NCBI GenBank assembly: GCA_964017065.1
Contig: OZ024792.1
Location: 5,761,754-5,825,753, forward strand
DNA: 64,000 bases
From: Haliclona indistincta
Taxonomy: Eukaryota > Porifera > Demospongiae > Haplosclerida > Chalinidae
Direction: 5' to 3'
This document shows positions 1-11,954 of this stretch, piece after piece. Numbering within the stretch: position 1 is the first letter of the stretch; every line of letters starts with the position of its first letter. The position numbers and the translations under genes were made by a program. The notes under the pieces are model-generated. The model searched no databases, was not told the DNA's origin, and saw only the letters and a list, made by a program, of their open reading frames with translations.

Positions 1-1009
1 ACTCAAACGAACACACACCATTGCGCCAACTATCCTCCATGACACTTTGACCAATAATGGTAGCACTGAAGATTCTGTGCTGTGACGAGGTAGCCGTTGC
101 CAAGCAAGTCTCACTCTAACCAACACTAAACAGACTAGCAGAGTCTGCAGTAAGAACACTGTCACATCTTGCTCATACACAACAAAGCTATTGGAGACAG
201 GAGCTAGCCACAGGCACACCATGACCAAGACACTGACCACATCTACCCAGCCAGCTTCACCTCTCAAGTGTGCCTGCATTAGCTTCAATACACCTCTGTC
301 TTTCCAAAATTGAAGACTCTTTGCAACCAAGAAGCCGACCAAGCTAACAGGTACAGCAGCAATGATAGCCAGCCCAGTGTATATGAAGACATCGTCAAAC
401 TGTGCCCACACTCTCTGACACATACTGCGAGCACTGACTAGAAACTCATAATAAGCATCTGCTGCAGATGTGAAACGATCACTGTCCTTTTCGCTAAGAC
501 CCAAGGAATGAAGTTGCTCAGCTTTTATCAGCAGCTGTGTCAGTCTGTCCAATGCAATCTGTTCAAAATCACTTGAGTAGCCAGCATAGGCAACAAGGTA
601 AGTGTGGACTTGATGAGCATTGTATTGCAGAGCAGAGAGAAACTCTGCCGTGACTCGACTGGCGTAAGGAGACGAGTGATCATGAGATGAGTTGCTGTAG
701 GGAAGGAGCACTTCAGGTATGACCATTCCAAGGTTAGAGAATGGTATAGGGATGCCCAGAATGAGTGAGACGGTTGGTACCAGATCAATCTGATATACTG
801 ACCTAATTGGTGACTGCAAGAGAGTAAGGACAAGATGGAGAGAAATTGACTCACCGGATGAGGGTTAAATAGTGGTAGAGGAGAATAGACCAGAAGAGCA
901 GCGCCTGTTTCCAGGTCAGTCTCCCCGCCATGATCGCCGGTTGGAGTCATCCCATGGTCACCAAACACAAACACAATAGTGTCCTCATCAACAGCTGGTA
1001 TCAGTGATC

Positions 1010-1067
<58 letters not shown>

Positions 1068-1858
1068 GAGTGCTAGACCATATTTGATGCGTGGTGGACT
1101 CACTCTAGCAGATCATCAGCTTCACTTAGTTTTCGTGACATGCATGAGTGGGCGGGACCATGGGTGTGTCCGCAATGATCAACGCCTAACATGTGAGCAA
1201 TGACAAACTCCGCCTCTTGTTTTGCTAGTTCTGGTACAAGATGCCTCCTCACTCCTTCGTCTACTGTATCAAAATCCTTCACATTCAGAGAGGGAAAGGG
1301 GAAGACCCTATCTATTAGAGAAGGGTAGAGACCAAGCCAGGTATCGTCACCAATGAACGTGATCTTTCGGTTGTTACGATGACATTGCTTTACTAAGCTG
1401 TCCTCTGTGATAGCATAGCTGTTAAAGTTACTCCCAATGTCTACAAAGGTTGGTAGGCTACCAGTGGTCAGTGCCTTGAGGCGCTGCATAGTTGTAGTGG
1501 GTGGATCGGCTACTAGCTTGTATAGTCTCGCTTGACGAGGTTTGTCTCTGAGGAGATCTCGAACAAACGACATTCTGTTCCTATGTGGAGGTGGACTGGG
1601 ATCCAGGCTGTCATCATACAACATAAAGTCATAGCGAAGGGCATCAATTAGAACCCAGAGAACCCTTTTAAACACCCGTGGGTGCTTATTGCACGAGAAG
1701 GATACATTGTGATGACCACCATCACACTGGCTATCTTCAGGAATCACTATCCTTTTCAGCAGGAACCCCTTGCAGAAGAGAAGCAGCCCAGTCACATGAC
1801 ACAGGAGCACCAAGGCCAATATCAGAGCACCTTTCCCGCCCACGTTCATATCCACCAC
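1..1858 (-). CDS. PIGO: GPI ethanolamine phosphate transferase 3 (PIG-O), 3' part outside window
   Basis: PIG-O adds ethanolamine phosphate to the third mannose of GPI anchor precursors in the ER membrane. Visible coding exons are 1858-1104, 1008-855 and 802 to the left edge. Exon 1 begins with a membrane anchor followed by the lumenal alkaline-phosphatase-like domain: VLIDALRYDF (metal and nucleophile region), DPPTTTMQRLKALTTGSLP and GVDHCGHTHGP. Exon 2 gives FVFGDHGMTPTGDHGG, the second metal-binding motif. Exon 3 continues through LVPTVSLILGIPIPFSNLG into the hydrophobic multispanning part, still open at the window edge, so the C-terminal half is missing. Intron 1 carries a (CT)n tract in the sense strand just before its acceptor. 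The gene is head-to-head with RSL24D1, 68 bp between start codons. Identification is by family signature; the start is the first ATG of a frame that opens with a membrane segment. Confidence 0.93.
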
Positions 1859-1864
1859 GAGCGA

Positions 1865-1889
1865 GCGTTAATTAGAACGCACACACGTG
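1865..1889 (+). promoter_or_regulatory. Composite element in the PIGO/RSL24D1 divergent promoter
   Basis: GCGTTAATTAGAAC at 1865-1878, 5 nt, then the E-box CACGTG at 1884-1889 followed by C. The same arrangement with identical spacing lies at 60138-60162 before NSA2. It lies 37 nt upstream of the RSL24D1 ATG and just before the PIGO ATG on the other strand. CACGTG is the known core of Myc/Max- and USF-type bHLH sites; regulatory use here is inference. Confidence 0.5.
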
Positions 1890-1926
1890 CTCGCAATCGA
1901 GCAGAGCCAGCCGAGGAGCCAGCAAG

Positions 1927-2680
1927 ATGAGGATCGAGAAATGCTACTTCTGTTCGTCCACCATCTACCCAGGACACGGGATCATGTTTGTTAGAAATGA
2001 CTGTAAGGTTAGTAGCATGGGGGAGCGTGCTGTTCAGTCCTAACACGGCAACAATCAGATGTTCAGATTTTGTCGATCCAAGTGTCACAAGGCGTTCAAG
2101 AGAAAGCGTAATCCACGCAAGACTCGCTGGACCAAGGCATTTAGGAAAGCTCACGGCAAGGAACTCACAATGGTCAGCATCAAGCACTGTATTTGTTCTT
2201 TAGATTTCTCTCTCTCTCTCTAGGACAGCACCTTTGAGTTTGAAAAGAAGCGAAGTGTGCCGACGAAGTTTGATCCTGAACTCTGGTCAAAAACAGGTTT
2301 GTTGATCATGTGATGTTATGCCTATGTCACATGATGTGCATGTGACATGTAGTGGATGCTATCAAGAAAGTTGAGGAAATTAGACAAAAGAGACAGAATC
2401 AGTTTATTAAAAACAGGTGAGTGGGTAAACACGTGACTCACCGTACATCGTCTGTCGCTCTCTAAGGCTCAAAGCTGGTCTCAAGTTGCATGCTAAATCT
2501 GATGAGAAGGCAGTTCAACAAGGAGTGTACCTCCTCGAAGAACCACAAGGTGAGACATGGTTTGCTGGTAGTTGTATCACTCCTCTCTCTCCTTTAGATA
2601 TCACCAAGAAGATCAAAGCAGCTCAGCAACACCGCATGTCAGCTGGTGCTGCAGAGGAGATGGAGGTTGAAGAGAACTAA
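1927..2680 (+). CDS. RSL24D1: Probable ribosome biogenesis protein RLP24 (ribosomal L24 domain-containing 1)
   Basis: RLP24 is an L24e-like placeholder on pre-60S particles that is exchanged for ribosomal protein L24 in the cytoplasm. Six exons are supported: 1927-2007, 2059-2172, 2224-2296, 2353-2416, 2467-2549 and 2598-2680. They join to 165 codons, close to the human 163 aa. The N-terminus [18 protein letters not shown] and the later [20 protein letters not shown] give the four zinc-binding cysteines of the L24e fold. [14 protein letters not shown] and [20 protein letters not shown] follow as in orthologs, and the tail is acidic. Introns are about 50 nt; the second ends in a short (CT)n tract before TAG. 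The ATG is fixed by the invariant MRIEKCYFC start. Upstream is the 68-bp divergent promoter with PIGO. Confidence 0.95.
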
Positions 2681-2775
2681 TGATTGGAATCACATTGGTC
2701 AAAATTTTATTCTGTGTGTGCGTTTATCAATCAGTTGTACAATCGTCATCAGCTTTTATGTCAGACTTTAATTTG

Positions 2776-2819
2776 CACGTGTGTGATGCAAATTTAACTC
2801 TTCGGTAACTGACCACGTG
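2776..2819 (+). promoter_or_regulatory. Two E-boxes upstream of NOL6
   Basis: CACGTG occurs at 2776-2781 and 2814-2819, the second being the palindrome CCACGTGG, 24 bp before the first plausible NOL6 ATG at 2844. Another copy lies in an RSL24D1 intron at 2430-2435. Perfect 6-mers recurring at promoters in this window suggest shared bHLH control; this is inference. Confidence 0.4.
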
Positions 2820-2843
2820 GAACGCTTGAACTCACACGAGAAG

Positions 2844-5800
2844 ATGTTGAAGCAGAAACGCAAGAGAACCCAGTCACAGGAGAGCGGAGGGAAGAGGAAG
2901 ACTCGTAGGAAAGGAGATACGGCATCTAATCCAGCAGAATCGGTGGACTGGGATGGATTCAGTATACCGGTAGTAGCTACAGAAGAGAAAGGAGCAACTA
3001 CTATTGAGACGACTACTCTCGAGAGTAAGCAACTAGCCGCGGATCCTGCGTCCTCCGAAAAAGCAAAGCTCTATCGTCCACCCACACACGATGAGTTGTC
3101 TGCTCTGAAAGAGACGCAAGACCTGTTCAAATCCAACTTGATGAAACTGCAGGTAAACACAGAATAATTTTACAACCATCTGCCTCTAGTGTTTGCTGTA
3201 CTATAGATCACTGAGTTACTTGACGAGGTGAGAGGAAAGAAAAGAAAAAAGAGACAATCCACTCTAGAGGAGTTCCTGCACTCACTTAAGACCTTTCTCA
3301 CAACCTTACCATCGTCAAAGACAGTACAGGTTCGTCATATTCTGGTCTTGATTTTCCTTTTCAAATTTTTGCCTTTTTTTAGTTGACTGAGTTTGAGTCA
3401 CTGCTGCCCAAAGCTGTTCGATACCCTCTAGGACTCAGACCCACGTGTACTGGAAAGTCCTCGTTCCAGTTCCACCCTCCCTCTCTAGTAAAGGTAGTTG
3501 GTGGGTACCTACTGGGTACAACCATTGCTACTAATACCAGTATTGATCTCTCTCTACTGATTCCAGAGGTGACACACTAATGTCGCTGCTATCATTTCTC
3601 TAACTGTATTCTCTCTCTAGTCCTGTCTTGAGGCTAGAGATTTTCTCAACTTTCGTTATTTTCACAAGCGTGCTTTGTACATAGCATTAGTTGCTGGGCA
3701 CCTGAGAAAGAAGAAATTACTATTTTCCCACGTCAAATTTACCTATGACCATGGAAACCCTCTTCTCCCAATCATCGTTCTGCATCCCAAAGGTAAAGGA
3801 ATTAATCTATATCCAGTGATCCTTTAGCTCTCTCTCTCTCTCTCTCCACAGATCCACTACTAGCCAAGTACACCATTGCAATACACACTTCTGTTCCTGC
3901 CACCTTCTTCAACAGCGACAAACTGTATCCAAACAAGAACAATGTTAGAAGGAAACTCATGTTTGATGTGACATCAGATGACCAAGAGCTTGAAGGTTAG
4001 TTGCATGGTAGGAGGTCATGTTTGATGGTAGTGTCCAGGTTCTCTGTCACCAACTCCATGTTACAACACGGCTGTGTTGCTTGAGATGGGAGCACGAGAG
4101 AGACACCTCCATGAGCTGTATGCAGCTGGCGTGGAGTGCCCAGCCATCACTGACGCCACACTGCTCTTCAAGGTCTGGGTGAAGCAACGAGACCTACACC
4201 AGGTGGGACCTCTTGTTGCGACCTTTCCTAGTGACCTTTTCATTTCTCCTAGGGCTATGGTGGGTTCACAGGGTTCCACTTTGCTATGCTGATGACTCAT
4301 CTACTGTGGAAGAAGAAGTTGAACCACCTCATGAGTTGTTATCAGGTGTTTCGTGTGACCCTACAGTACCTGGGTATGTGGGTGTGGTGTCACTATGTAT
4401 CACTAATGCTCCCTTAGCTACATGTGACTGGTCAACCAGTGGATTATGTATGGCAGACAGAGACCAGTATCCATCATTGGTAACATGTTATGACTCATAC
4501 CATCACTATTATCACCATCTCCTTCTATAGCCTCCTGTGTCGCTGTTTCATGAGTGTTTTCCTGTGGTGTTTCTAGACTCTTCCGGATTACTCAATCTGT
4601 GTGCTGGTATGTCCTCACTCCAGTTCCAACAGCTCAGGCATCAGGCTGCACTCAGCCACACCCATCTTGATGACCATGCCCAGTCTGGATCAGGGTTTGA
4701 GGCGACCTTTATAAGGCGTGTCCCCAGTGTACTGCAATATGACACGCTGTGCAGGTGACCTCTTGTCTGGGGCTCGATCCTAATACTCTTGTTACAGTAT
4801 CCAGCTATCGTCTGCTGTTGTCAAGGGATCTGCTGTTATGGACACACCCACCTGGGAGGGTACACTGTTGGATAGTGCTGGCTGGGCAGAGCCCCATGTA
4901 CTGAACAAACTGGTTCCTGTATTGGTAAAGGGTCTGGGAACGAGAGTGAAACTGATAGGGCAGCAGCCATGGGCTGATTGCAACGTGAGTATCAGTACAA
5001 CTAACATTCATGTGTTGAGCTAGTTTGTCATGTGTAGTGGTCGGTATCTGAGGCTCCACCCACTCTCAGTGATCATATTACATTGGGTCTACTATACGAC
5101 ACTGACCACGCCCACAATGCAGTCGAGATGGGTCCACCTGCCAACAGCAGTGAGGTAAGTATAGTCACGATAAACTTTATAGTTTAATCTGTTATATAGG
5201 CAAGAGAGTTTAGGACATTCTGGGGCGAGATTTCTGAACTGCATCGTTTTGCTGATGGCAGCATCAACGAGGCAGTGATGTGGCGAGGAGAGTCAGCAAG
5301 TGAGAGAAGGACAGTCTGTGGACAGATCATCAAACATGTTCTCAATCGGTAAGAGAGAGGTTATGAAACTGTCACTTGATGTGCTGTTCTGTAGTCATGC
5401 TAATATTCCATCATCCTCTATTGATATGATGGTGTCAGTTACTGATCCGCTCCTGTATCATCACTCGTACCATACCAGTGAGGCATCCAGTGATGGGAGG
5501 TATTGAGCTGTGTGTGTTAGTGTGTATGATGGGCTGTATCTGTAGCCATCCCACTGGTGAAGAACAGACTCTACAGGTGATACGAGTGTTTGTTGAGCTC
5601 AGTCGTCAGCTGAGAGTACTGCGTGATCTACCCCTGGAGGTGTCCACAGTCCAGGGAGCTGCAGCCGTCTTCACACACACTGAGGTATGCAACTGTTGTA
5701 TGTATTTTAACCCGTTGTGTTCTGCTGTGCAGGTATTTCCTCCTGTCCCTTGGAACGGTAAGATGGCTGTTGAACTACGTGCCACAACTGACAAGACCGT

Positions 5801-7298
5801 CCAATCACATTGCTTCTATCCATCATGCAATCCATCAACACCACAATATGTTCCTTGTTTTCAAGGTAGCTGTACTAAATGTGAAATACTGTACTCCTTG
5901 CTGTGCACAGTTGTGTGTCAGTTGGAGGCTAGTGGCAAGTGGCCCGACAAGCTCGACGCTATAGACAAGATCAAGACTGCATTTCTGATCCACATCGGTC
6001 GATTGTTGAGAGACCAGTGTCACTTAGTGACTGCTCCCTCTAGACAGTATCTTGATGTGCTCAAGGTATCTTGGCTCATTATTCATTGTTCATAGTCTGC
6101 TGGTCTCCACAGGACGGGTTCGTGTTTCGTCTGCACATATTTCATCCGAAAGAGACTCACTTGTTGAAAAATGAGTTGAGTACTGTCAAGGGTCCTGCTG
6201 CTGCAGACATGGAGAAGAGGCTGGTAGCTATGGAGAGGGATATGGTAGCTAAACCACTGCTCACAGGCACACTATCAGGGTAAGCAGTAACCAGTGTGTA
6301 TGGCTCATGGTGCTAGCCCTCTGCAGTATCCAGCAACAGTATCCATCATACGGACCAGCAGCTAGACTGTGCAAACGATGGATAGCCGCTCACCTGCTGA
6401 CCAATCATATTACAGACGAGGCTGTGGACCTGTTGGTAGCCCACCTGTACCTTCACCCAGCTCCATACACACCGCCATGGTGAGTACAGCCGGTGTGACT
6501 CATGGTCAGGTATCACTCACTGCCCTCTCATTGCACAGCACTCCAGTGTGCTCTCTGCTGAGATTCCTCTCCCTTCTGTCTACATTTGACTGGTCCAATG
6601 ATCCACTCATTGTCAACTTGAACACCGACCTCTCTGGTATGACTAGCAGTAATGTACAGTGCTAGTGTTATGCATTCTCATCAGATGGTGACATAGCTGA
6701 GATACGCTCGACCTTCACCTCTCAGAGGTCACGGTTGCCGCTCATATTCATAGCCACACCCCTTGACAAGACCTCCTCCCAGTGGACTCAGAGCGGGCCT
6801 TCTCTCCCGGTCATGAGCCGGTTACTTCTCCTAGCCAGAGAGTCTCTATCCACCATCACAAGTCAGCTGGAGAGCACTGCCCAACGGGACCAGGATTATA
6901 AAGTGAGTTGTGGTATACTATGACAATTATACTGATCGCGTGTTCTTGTTTTGCAGCAAATCTTTCGCAGTCCACTGAGTGACTACAATGTACTGATCCA
7001 CCTTCACAAGCGTCATCTGCCTTGCTACTCTCAAAATATAGAGTATTCAGGTCCCACTCCACGCACCAATCCTGGTCACACTTTTAGACATTTACCTGTG
7101 GTGGACTTCGATCCTGTTCTTCGATACCTCAATGATCTTGAGGTCAGGAATTATAGCAACAACTGTGCAGTTGCTATAATCTTTTTATAGGAAGCTTTTT
7201 CAGAATTTGCGCTATTCTTTCATGACAAGTATGGCGGATCAGTGATAGGTGTGGTCTGGAAACCTCACTCATTTGCTCCTCAGCCCTTCAAGGTATGC

Positions 7299-7339
<41 letters not shown>

Positions 7340-7561
7340 TGGTGATTGATATCTGTCTAGCTTATGAACTCGCATCCTAGAATAAAAGATCGCTCGGAAA
7401 GTAACAAGGTAGGCAAATTTGTCTTCCTCTACCAAATCTTTCTACCCCTCCTCTCGTAGGTGGTCCCTGATGTGTCAGCCATTATTGATGACTTCAAGCT
7501 AGTGGGAACTGGTCTAGTGAAGAGTGTGGAGGTATTGTCCTCCCTGATCCCTCGCCAGTGA
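2844..7561 (+). CDS. NOL6: Nucleolar protein 6 (Utp22-like)
   Basis: NOL6/Utp22 is a nucleolar component of the small-subunit processome (UTP-C), with a catalytically dead nucleotidyltransferase-like core. The N-terminus is lysine/arginine-rich, followed by LYRPPTHDELSALKETQDLF, which matches the orthologs. Later exons give FLHSLKTFLTTLPSS, FHPPSLVKVVGGYLLGTTI, FRYFHKRALYIALVAGHLRK, ATLLFKVWVKQRDLHQ (helical repeat region) and, near the end, HPRIKDRSESNKVVPDVSAI. The reading frame ends at 7559-7561. More than fifteen short introns are present. The frame also stays open upstream to a GTG at 2817, but the first ATG is 2844, so that start is preferred. A (GT)n run at about 7304-7338 and a (CT)n run near 3828-3846 sit in introns. 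It is convergent with LSM6, about 100 bp between stops. The family call is firm; individual middle exons were not all fixed. Confidence 0.9.
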
Positions 7562-7663
7562 AGACACTTGACTAAATCAATGAATTAGTTTTCAGATGAT
7601 TTGTTTATAGCAAGTGACAGCCAAACTTGTCCAGTATGGAGTGCAATGGAGTAGATGAGGGAA

Positions 7664-8052
7664 TCATCTTCTCTTGGTAGTGCTTATGTAGAACACTGTA
7701 TTTATGGTAGTGAAAAGCATCCATTATAGTGGGCGGGGTCATGACCTACCGTTGTTTCCACGGATGAAAGCGTCTCCATATTTGTTCTTCAGCTATTGTG
7801 CATGTGAAGAATGTCAAGGAAGCTACTGGATTAACTCTCACCTGTCCGTTGACGTACTCTTCTGTCTGCTCCAGGGCGATGTTCATGTAGCCATCGAGGC
7901 AAGCCAGTATACCTGATAGAATGAATGGTTGTTGCTGCTCATGATGCGATAATAACCTAACCTCTATAATCCACTCCTGAGTTCAGCTTGACGACCACTG
8001 GTCGCCCGATAATCTGCTTGAGAAACTCGCTAGGGTTCCTCTTGCGGCTCAT
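7664..8052 (-). CDS. LSM6: U6 snRNA-associated Sm-like protein LSm6
   Basis: LSm6 is part of the LSm2-8 ring on U6 snRNA and the LSm1-7 ring in mRNA decay. No single long reading frame shows it. Four exons are read on the minus strand: 8052-7962, 7912-7842, 7792-7750 and 7695-7664. They sum to 237 nt, 78 aa plus stop (human 80 aa). The protein starts MSRKRNPSEFLKQIIGRPV, then the Sm1 motif VVKLNSGVDYRG and ACLDGYMNIALEQTEEYVNG, and the Sm2 part KYGDAFIRGNNVLYIS, ending in basic residues. All junctions have GT-AG. It is divergent from the TPR gene, 73 bp between ATGs, with an E-box CACGTG at 8060-8065 between them. Its partner in decay, DCP2, lies in the same window, which may be chance. Confidence 0.95.
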
Positions 8053-8125
8053 TTTGAGACACGTGGTTGGTGGGTGTGGCTTGTTGCCTTAACAACAAGC
8101 ATAACTAACGCCAGGCAGTGTTGAT

Positions 8126-10138
8126 ATGGCCGTCGTGGGATCGAGCGGGAATCAAGCTAGCCCGGGAAATACACCGCCATTACTGAAAGCTATCTTAGAG
8201 CAGACGACTCTAGGACGAGCGTGTGTGAACGAGGATGACTATCAAGGAGCGCTCGAGCGATTCCAGTCCGCTCTAGAGAAGGCTGAGACTCTCTCAGACA
8301 ATGAGCATCCCAAACTGAAGTTCGCGTGTCTGCTCAATTTAGGCGCTTGCTTGGTGTCGTCGGGAAAGGCAGGGAGAGGGTTAAACATGCTGGAAACCGC
8401 CCTGGCTCTGCTAGAGTCTGAACAAGAGATCACTAGCTGTGAAGAGGAGAAGGAATCTGAGATCATAACAGAGGGCTCCAGAGCTGATCTACACTATAAC
8501 ATAGGGATGGCTTCTCATGTGCTGGGTGACTTTGAGAGAGCTGTTGAAGGTTTCAAGCACAGTATAGCTGAGCACATGAAGATTGGAGACAAGAAGCAGG
8601 CAGCAGAAGTGTTCCGGACACTAGCAAACTGCCATCAAGAGGGGAAGCAGTATGACAGCCAGATAGCTTGCCTGTTGAGTGCACAGAGACTGCTGGAGGA
8701 GGAAGGAGAAGAAGAGAGGGAGGCCCTGGTGTGTGCTGACCTAGCCATGGCGTACTACACTGCTGGAAGAGATGAGGAGTGCCAACAGATGCTGACAACA
8801 GCTAAGATGAAGTCACTACGCTTGATGAAAGATACTGGAGTCCAGGGTGAGTTAACAACAGTCAACACCTCATCTCACTGATTACTGTGCTAAACAGGTC
8901 AACTGCACTCACGTATTGGACTGGTGCACAGCAGTCTAGGCATGCACAGAGAGGCTGTGGAGAGCTTTGAGCGGGCACTGCCGTTAGTGAGGATGTCAGG
9001 AGATCGAGGCGAAGCAGAGGCACTCACTATGGAGGCAGCCATACTACAGAACATAGGAGCAGTACACAATGAGAAGGCTAACTATACTGATGCTGTGATA
9101 TACAGCCTGGCCGCTGCTAAACTCAATGGTGAGACCCAACCTCTACAGCATCATGACTCTCTCTTCTTTGTAGGTAAAGTCGGCAACATCAATGCTGAGG
9201 CAAAGTGTTTCTGTAACCTGGCATTCGCTCAGACTCAACTCAAGAACTTTCCGTCGGCTGCAGAACACTACTCTTGCTGTCTGTTGAAGGCACAGTCATC
9301 TGGTAACCTTCTCCTTCAGTTTCAAGCTCATGAAGGACTGGGTAGTGTTGGTTACAGCACTAACCAATATAACAGAGCTGTGACCTGTTTCAAACAAGCT
9401 CTATCGGTGCTTGAGAAGGTTAACGATGACACTGGGATCGATCGAGAGAGAGTGATGGAGAAACTGTCTGATGCAACACTAGCTATGAAGAGGCATCAGA
9501 GCGAGGGAAGGACACCGATCAGGAAGCACGTGAAGGTGAAGAAAGCTGTCCGCAGCAGAAGTGATGGAGAGAGCTCAGTAGATCATCCTGACACACCAAG
9601 TATTGTAACAAGACACAAGTCCGGCAGAAGAGCCCCTCTACCCAGCAGAGCTAGTGGTACTCAACCATCTACCTCAAGAGGTCTGGAAAGTAGCTATGAT
9701 CAACTCCATGCTCTGTACATGGAGACACTAGGCAACAATACTACTCCACTGTCCTCCTCCATCTCAACGCTAGCTTCACTCAGCAGTTCTTCCTCAGCTT
9801 CCAGCAACCCTCTCGGAGCCACCATCTTCAGCAGGCATCAACCACACACTCCTCTTCCCCTGAGTACTGACAGGTGGGCTTCTAGTCGCTTATCTGAAGT
9901 GCCTGAGGGAAGTCTTGCTCTGGGACAGGACACAAGACAGCAATACACTACTGTCGAGGTGGAGGAGCAAGATGGTGCTGGGGCCAAGAGGAAGGGAGCT
10001 AAACGAAAGAGAAAGAAAGGAAGAAAAGCGAGAAAGATAGTTCCTATGAGCAGTAACCAGCAGCAGCCATCAGAACCTCCTTCACAGCCGTCACAAGTAC
10101 CACAGCAAACCCGATCATCAGCTTGCAACATTTTATGA
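8126..10138 (+). CDS. Tetratricopeptide-repeat protein with polybasic tail and CaaX box (TTC24-like?)
   Basis: Three exons, 8126-8846, 8898-9128 and 9174-10138, join in frame to 638 aa; the second intron is only 45 nt and itself open. Residues about 20-400 form TPR helices, for example ACVNEDDYQGALERFQSALE, FRTLANCHQEGKQYDSQIACL, IGLVHSSLGMHREAVESFER, CNLAFAQTQLKNFPSAAEHY and GYSTNQYNRAVTCFKQALSV. The second half is low-complexity (Ser/Thr/Pro rich). Near the end a strongly basic stretch (AKRKGAKRKRKKGRKARK) precedes a Gln/Pro-rich spacer, and the protein ends Cys-Asn-Ile-Leu, a CaaX signal where the final Leu would favour geranylgeranylation. The layout resembles the TTC24 or LGN-like TPR adaptors, but assignment to a named ortholog is not certain. 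A membrane-tethered scaffold is inferred. The ATG lies just after the divergent promoter shared with LSM6. Confidence 0.85.
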
Positions 10139-10198
10139 CAAAGATTCATTTTACTATCAGTTGTACAATGATACAAGTTGTGAGTATTACTGTCAGTA

Positions 10199-11908
10199 TC
10201 ATCTTCTGTAGCGGTAACGTTTGAAGCGAAACCACAGCTGGAGAATATTATTGTTGAACTGGCACTTGAATCCGTGCTTCCAAGAGTAGTCCCACTCTCT
10301 ACTCACAATCTTGAAACCAATGTCCTAGAGAGAGAAGAGGGGTATTGGGTAGAGTAAATTATTTTTCGTACCTCATAAGGTGGTCCTGCGTGGAATCGCA
10401 GCACGCCAAATTCAGGGTCGTCTTTGCATGGAGTGATAGTGTAGGATGGTGTTTGTCGCTTGTTGATGAGATCGGGAAAGAAAATCTACAGAGATAGAGA
10501 GGGGGCAGTGGATGAGTGATGGACTGATGCAGCAATGATGAACTAACATTGAATTTGTATCCTTGTACGATTTTTGGTGGAGGGTTGTCTGTGTCATAAT
10601 GAGTTTGGTTGTACTTGTTCCATTCAAATCCCTGCACAAGAAATAAACAGTGAATAGAGAGGAGGTGAGTGAGTGAATGGATCTCACTGTGTGGACTCGG
10701 TTGAAAAACCGTGGTTTTCTCGGGCGATACTTGCTCTGCCATACATATTCCTGTCACAGACACAAGAATCACACAGCAGTATCTACCACACGATCTCCTA
10801 CCTCTTGTTCCAGCTTGACCTCAGCATTGAAATCATACTCCTCCTCTGCAAACCCATCTCCTCCGATATCTCGAGTCATAGAAAGGTGCTTGAATGCTTC
10901 CACGTTCTACAGCGCCACACAGTGAGCTAACATTACAAACAGCACAATCAAACAAACCCTTTCATCCTTCTTATCTTCTTTAACTCCTGGCTTCCCTCCA
11001 CCAATAACACTCTCTCTGTCTCTGGTTCGTAGCATCAGGTCAACTTCCGCGTCTACTATCTCACACTACAGAGAAAGAGAGAGGGGGTAGGACGGAGAGA
11101 GAGTGTGGGACGAAGGGAGGAAGGAAGGGAGAGAGGGGGTAGGACGGAGAGGGTGGGATGGAGGTAGAGAGAGAGAAAGAGGGTGGAATGGAGGGAGGGA
11201 GAAAGATTCAATTTTGCAGTAGTGTGTTGTGCATACCTCATCAGTAGCAAGGAAGTCAGATGCTTTTAACAGCTTTGGACTGTAAGCGATTGTTTCATAT
11301 TCATCGTAAGCTAAGAAAGAGCGGCATTCATATTCAGTGTAACATCAGCAAGAGTCTTGACGTATACCTTTTTGCAAGAGATCCTCTTCAGCGATTAATG
11401 TGTCAGATCTGGAAAGAGAAAGAAAAATCACAACACAGAGAGAGAGAGAGGACTTACTCATCTTCCTCGCCCGTGCCTTGTGATTCTGCAGTGCCCTCTT
11501 TACTGGGTTCTTCCTCCTCTTTCTTCTCTTGTTGAATGGACTGACTGCTCTCTCCACTAGCTTCTCCACTAGGACCAGCAGCACTCAATGGGAACAGTGG
11601 AGTACCAATCAGCCCAAACTGCTCAGCTTGCTGTGAAAAAAAACAACAAAATCACACTTGTAATCATTACTGCACATTCTCACCTCCTGTTTCAATTGAA
11701 ATAGCTTATTTCTCAACAGTTTTTGATGTCTGTCTCTTAGCCTAGCCTGATGGAGAGATAAAGGTGAATGAACAAGGAGATATAGAGCTTACCCTAGCCA
11801 TGTGAGCTTTCAGCTGCTGTAGGAGAGACTCCCAGTAACCAATATCTACAGCATTACCACTGTCGATGCGCTGATCAATCTGCTGTTCTAGAGCAAGGAG
11901 CTGACCAT

Positions 11909-11954
<46 letters not shown>

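Noticed and set aside
979..1203. Frames rich in Glu-Arg or Ser-Leu repeats
   Set aside because: They are translations of (GA)n/(CT)n microsatellites (also near 25815, 36166, 58239 and 63670), not genes.
2817..2843. Longer NOL6 start at GTG 2817
   Set aside because: Eukaryotic initiation at GTG is improbable; the first ATG is at 2844.
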